This document shows positions 5,553 to 6,905 of a stretch of 6,905 bases of DNA, piece by piece. The position numbers and the translations under genes are program-made. Every line of letters starts with the position of its first letter. Within the stretch, counting starts at the first letter, position 1. The notes beneath the pieces were generated by a model. The model saw only the letters and a program-made list of their open reading frames with translations. It made no database searches and had not been told where the DNA came from. Origin of the DNA: Caulobacteraceae bacterium (lineage in GTDB: Bacteria; Pseudomonadota; Alphaproteobacteria; Caulobacterales; Caulobacteraceae); the NCBI GenBank assembly GCA_947452665.1, contig CANGEH010000112.1:1-6905 (forward strand), in the 5' to 3' direction.

Positions 5553-6905
5553 ATGTCTTTGTTTTCTTGCGTCTCTCCGGTCAATGGCGAGGTTTTGGCC
5601 TCACGCCCGTTTGCCAGCGAGGCCGAAATTTTGGCGGCTGTGACGGCTGCAAAGGCCGCGCAAAAGCTGTGGCAAGGTCGGTCCATCGCTGAGCGAGCCG
5701 CGCTTTGCACCTCTTTTATCGAGGCCATGGTGTCGATGGAGGCCGAGATTGTGCCCGAACTGGCCCAGCAAATGGGCCGGCCCGTGCGCTATGGCGCTGG
5801 CGAACTGAAAGGCTTTGCTGAGCGCGGCCATTTCATGATTTCGATTGCGGATGAGGCCCTAGCGCCCGTCGTTCCAGCCGCAAAGCCGGGTTTTGAGCGC
5901 TATGTTGCGCGTGAGCCCCTAGGCGTGGTCTTCACGATTGCGCCTTGGAACTATCCCTATCTGACGGCGGTCAATTCGATTGTCCCGGCCCTGATGGCGG
6001 GCAATGCGGTCCTGCTCAAGCATGCGGCCCAGACCTTGCTGGTCGGCGAGCGCTTCCAGAAGGCCGCCGATATGGCGGGCTTTCCGCCGGGCCTGCTTCG
6101 CAATCTGGCACTCAGCCATGACCAGACCACCAAGCTGATTAGCGAACGCCATGTCGATATGGTCTGCTTCACTGGCTCGGTCGAGGCGGGCAAGGTGATC
6201 GAGCGCGCGGCGGCGGGCAATTTTATCGGGGTCGGTTTGGAACTGGGCGGCAAGGACCCGGCCTATGTCCGCGCCGATGCCAATCTGGCCCATGCGGTCG
6301 AGACCCTGGTCGATGGGGCCTTCTTCAATTCCGGCCAAAGTTGCTGCGGTATTGAGCGGATCTATGTGCATGAAGACCTGTACGACGCCTTTGTCGAGGG
6401 CGCTGTGGCCCTGACCAAGACCTATGTACTGGGCGATCCCATGGATGCCAGCACCACGCTTGGCCCCATGGTCAAGACCTCGGCCGCCGATTATGTACGC
6501 GGTCAGATCAAGGCGGCTGTGGCCGCCGGGGCCAAGGCGCATCTGGACCCTTCAGACTTTGCCGCCCATGCCGAGGGTACGCCCTATCAGGCCCCGCAAA
6601 TCCTGACCGGCGTCGATCACACCATGTCGGTCATGAAGGACGAATCCTTTGGTCCCGTCGTCGGCATTATGAAGGTGTCGAGTGACGAAGAGGCCATTAG
6701 CCTCATGAATGACAGCCCATTTGGCCTGACCGCCGCTATCTGGAGCGAAGACGTTGCCGCCGCGCACCGCATCGCTAGCCAGATTGAAACCGGCACCGTC
6801 TTCCTCAATCGCTGCGACTATCTGGACCCGGCTCTCGCCTGGACGGGGGTCAAGGATACCGGCCGCGGCGTGACCTTGAGCACGCTTGGCTATGAGCACC
6901 TGACC
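5553..6905 (+). CDS. NAD(P)-dependent aldehyde dehydrogenase (C-terminal end cut by right edge)
   Basis: Aldehyde dehydrogenase superfamily enzyme oxidising an aldehyde to the acid. The 451 visible residues contain all catalytic parts, and probably only about 10-15 residues are missing. Motifs: APWNYPY (130-136, oxyanion Asn133), Lys156 in LLKHA (most relatives have KPS here), FTGSVEAGK (206-214, cofactor loop), LELGGKDP (229-236, general base Glu230), FFNSGQSCCG (257-266, nucleophile Cys264, followed by a second Cys) and ESFGPVVG (364-371). The C-terminal NRCDYLDPALAWTGVK (419-434) replaces the common PFGG-type segment and marks a subfamily that, from memory, often lies beside glutamine synthetase-like genes. 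AGGAG lies 5 nt before the ATG. With the ligase 15 nt upstream, it plausibly oxidises a gamma-glutamylamino-aldehyde, as PuuC does; that is inference. No frame break was found. Confidence 0.94.
   Translation, partial: MSLFSCVSPVNGEVLASRPFASEAEILAAVTAAKAAQKLWQGRSIAERAALCTSFIEAMVSMEAEIVPELAQQMGRPVRYGAGELKGFAERGHFMISIADEALAPVVPAAKPGFERYVAREPLGVVFTIAPWNYPYLTAVNSIVPALMAGNAVLLKHAAQTLLVGERFQKAADMAGFPPGLLRNLALSHDQTTKLISERHVDMVCFTGSVEAGKVIERAAAGNFIGVGLELGGKDPAYVRADANLAHAVETLVDGAFFNSGQSCCGIERIYVHEDLYDAFVEGAVALTKTYVLGDPMDASTTLGPMVKTSAADYVRGQIKAAVAAGAKAHLDPSDFAAHAEGTPYQAPQILTGVDHTMSVMKDESFGPVVGIMKVSSDEEAISLMNDSPFGLTAAIWSEDVAAAHRIASQIETGTVFLNRCDYLDPALAWTGVKDTGRGVTLSTLGYEHLT

Noticed and set aside
5919..6542. 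Minus-strand open frame of 207 codons inside the aldehyde dehydrogenase gene
   Set aside because: Antisense shadow of a fully conserved dehydrogenase; no independent evidence of coding.

Overview
The window is a GC-rich bacterial chromosome segment, most likely from an alphaproteobacterium. This rests on the GC-biased third codon positions, the resemblance of the proteins to alphaproteobacterial families, and the GC-rich hairpin repeats between genes. The genus cannot be fixed from the sequence alone. Six protein genes are visible, two of them cut by the window edges.

Left part, minus strand (about 1-1157): a small DUF1330-like protein (750-1157) lies upstream of a flavin-dependent Baeyer-Villiger monooxygenase (1-695, C-terminus outside the window). 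Both have good ribosome binding sites and a 54-nt gap, so they look like one transcription unit, transcribed leftwards.

Central intergenic region (1158-1688): a divergent promoter region that also carries two consecutive inverted-repeat elements (1263-1365 and 1387-1490). Each is built of two head-to-head hairpin units. In the second element the stems keep pairing although their bases differ. A strong palindrome (1644-1674) sits just before the first rightward gene.

Right part, plus strand (1689-6905): an N-formylglutamate amidohydrolase-family hydrolase, a 12-TM APC-superfamily amino acid/amine permease, a glutamine synthetase-like ligase, and an NAD(P)-dependent aldehyde dehydrogenase that runs off the right edge close to its natural end. 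A textbook intrinsic terminator separates permease from ligase and ends only 14 nt before the ligase start codon. Ligase and dehydrogenase are 15 nt apart and surely cotranscribed.

Together the four plus-strand genes look like a gamma-glutamylation route for an amine, analogous to the E. coli Puu pathway (PuuP permease, PuuA ligase, PuuC dehydrogenase). The amine is imported, joined to the gamma-carboxyl of glutamate, oxidised to an aldehyde by an enzyme not seen here, oxidised to the acid by the dehydrogenase, and finally released by a hydrolase. No PuuD-type amidotransferase or PuuB-type oxidase is in view. The hydrolase of the N-formylglutamate amidohydrolase family is the natural candidate for the deglutamylating step, which is inference. 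The substrate cannot be read from the sequence.
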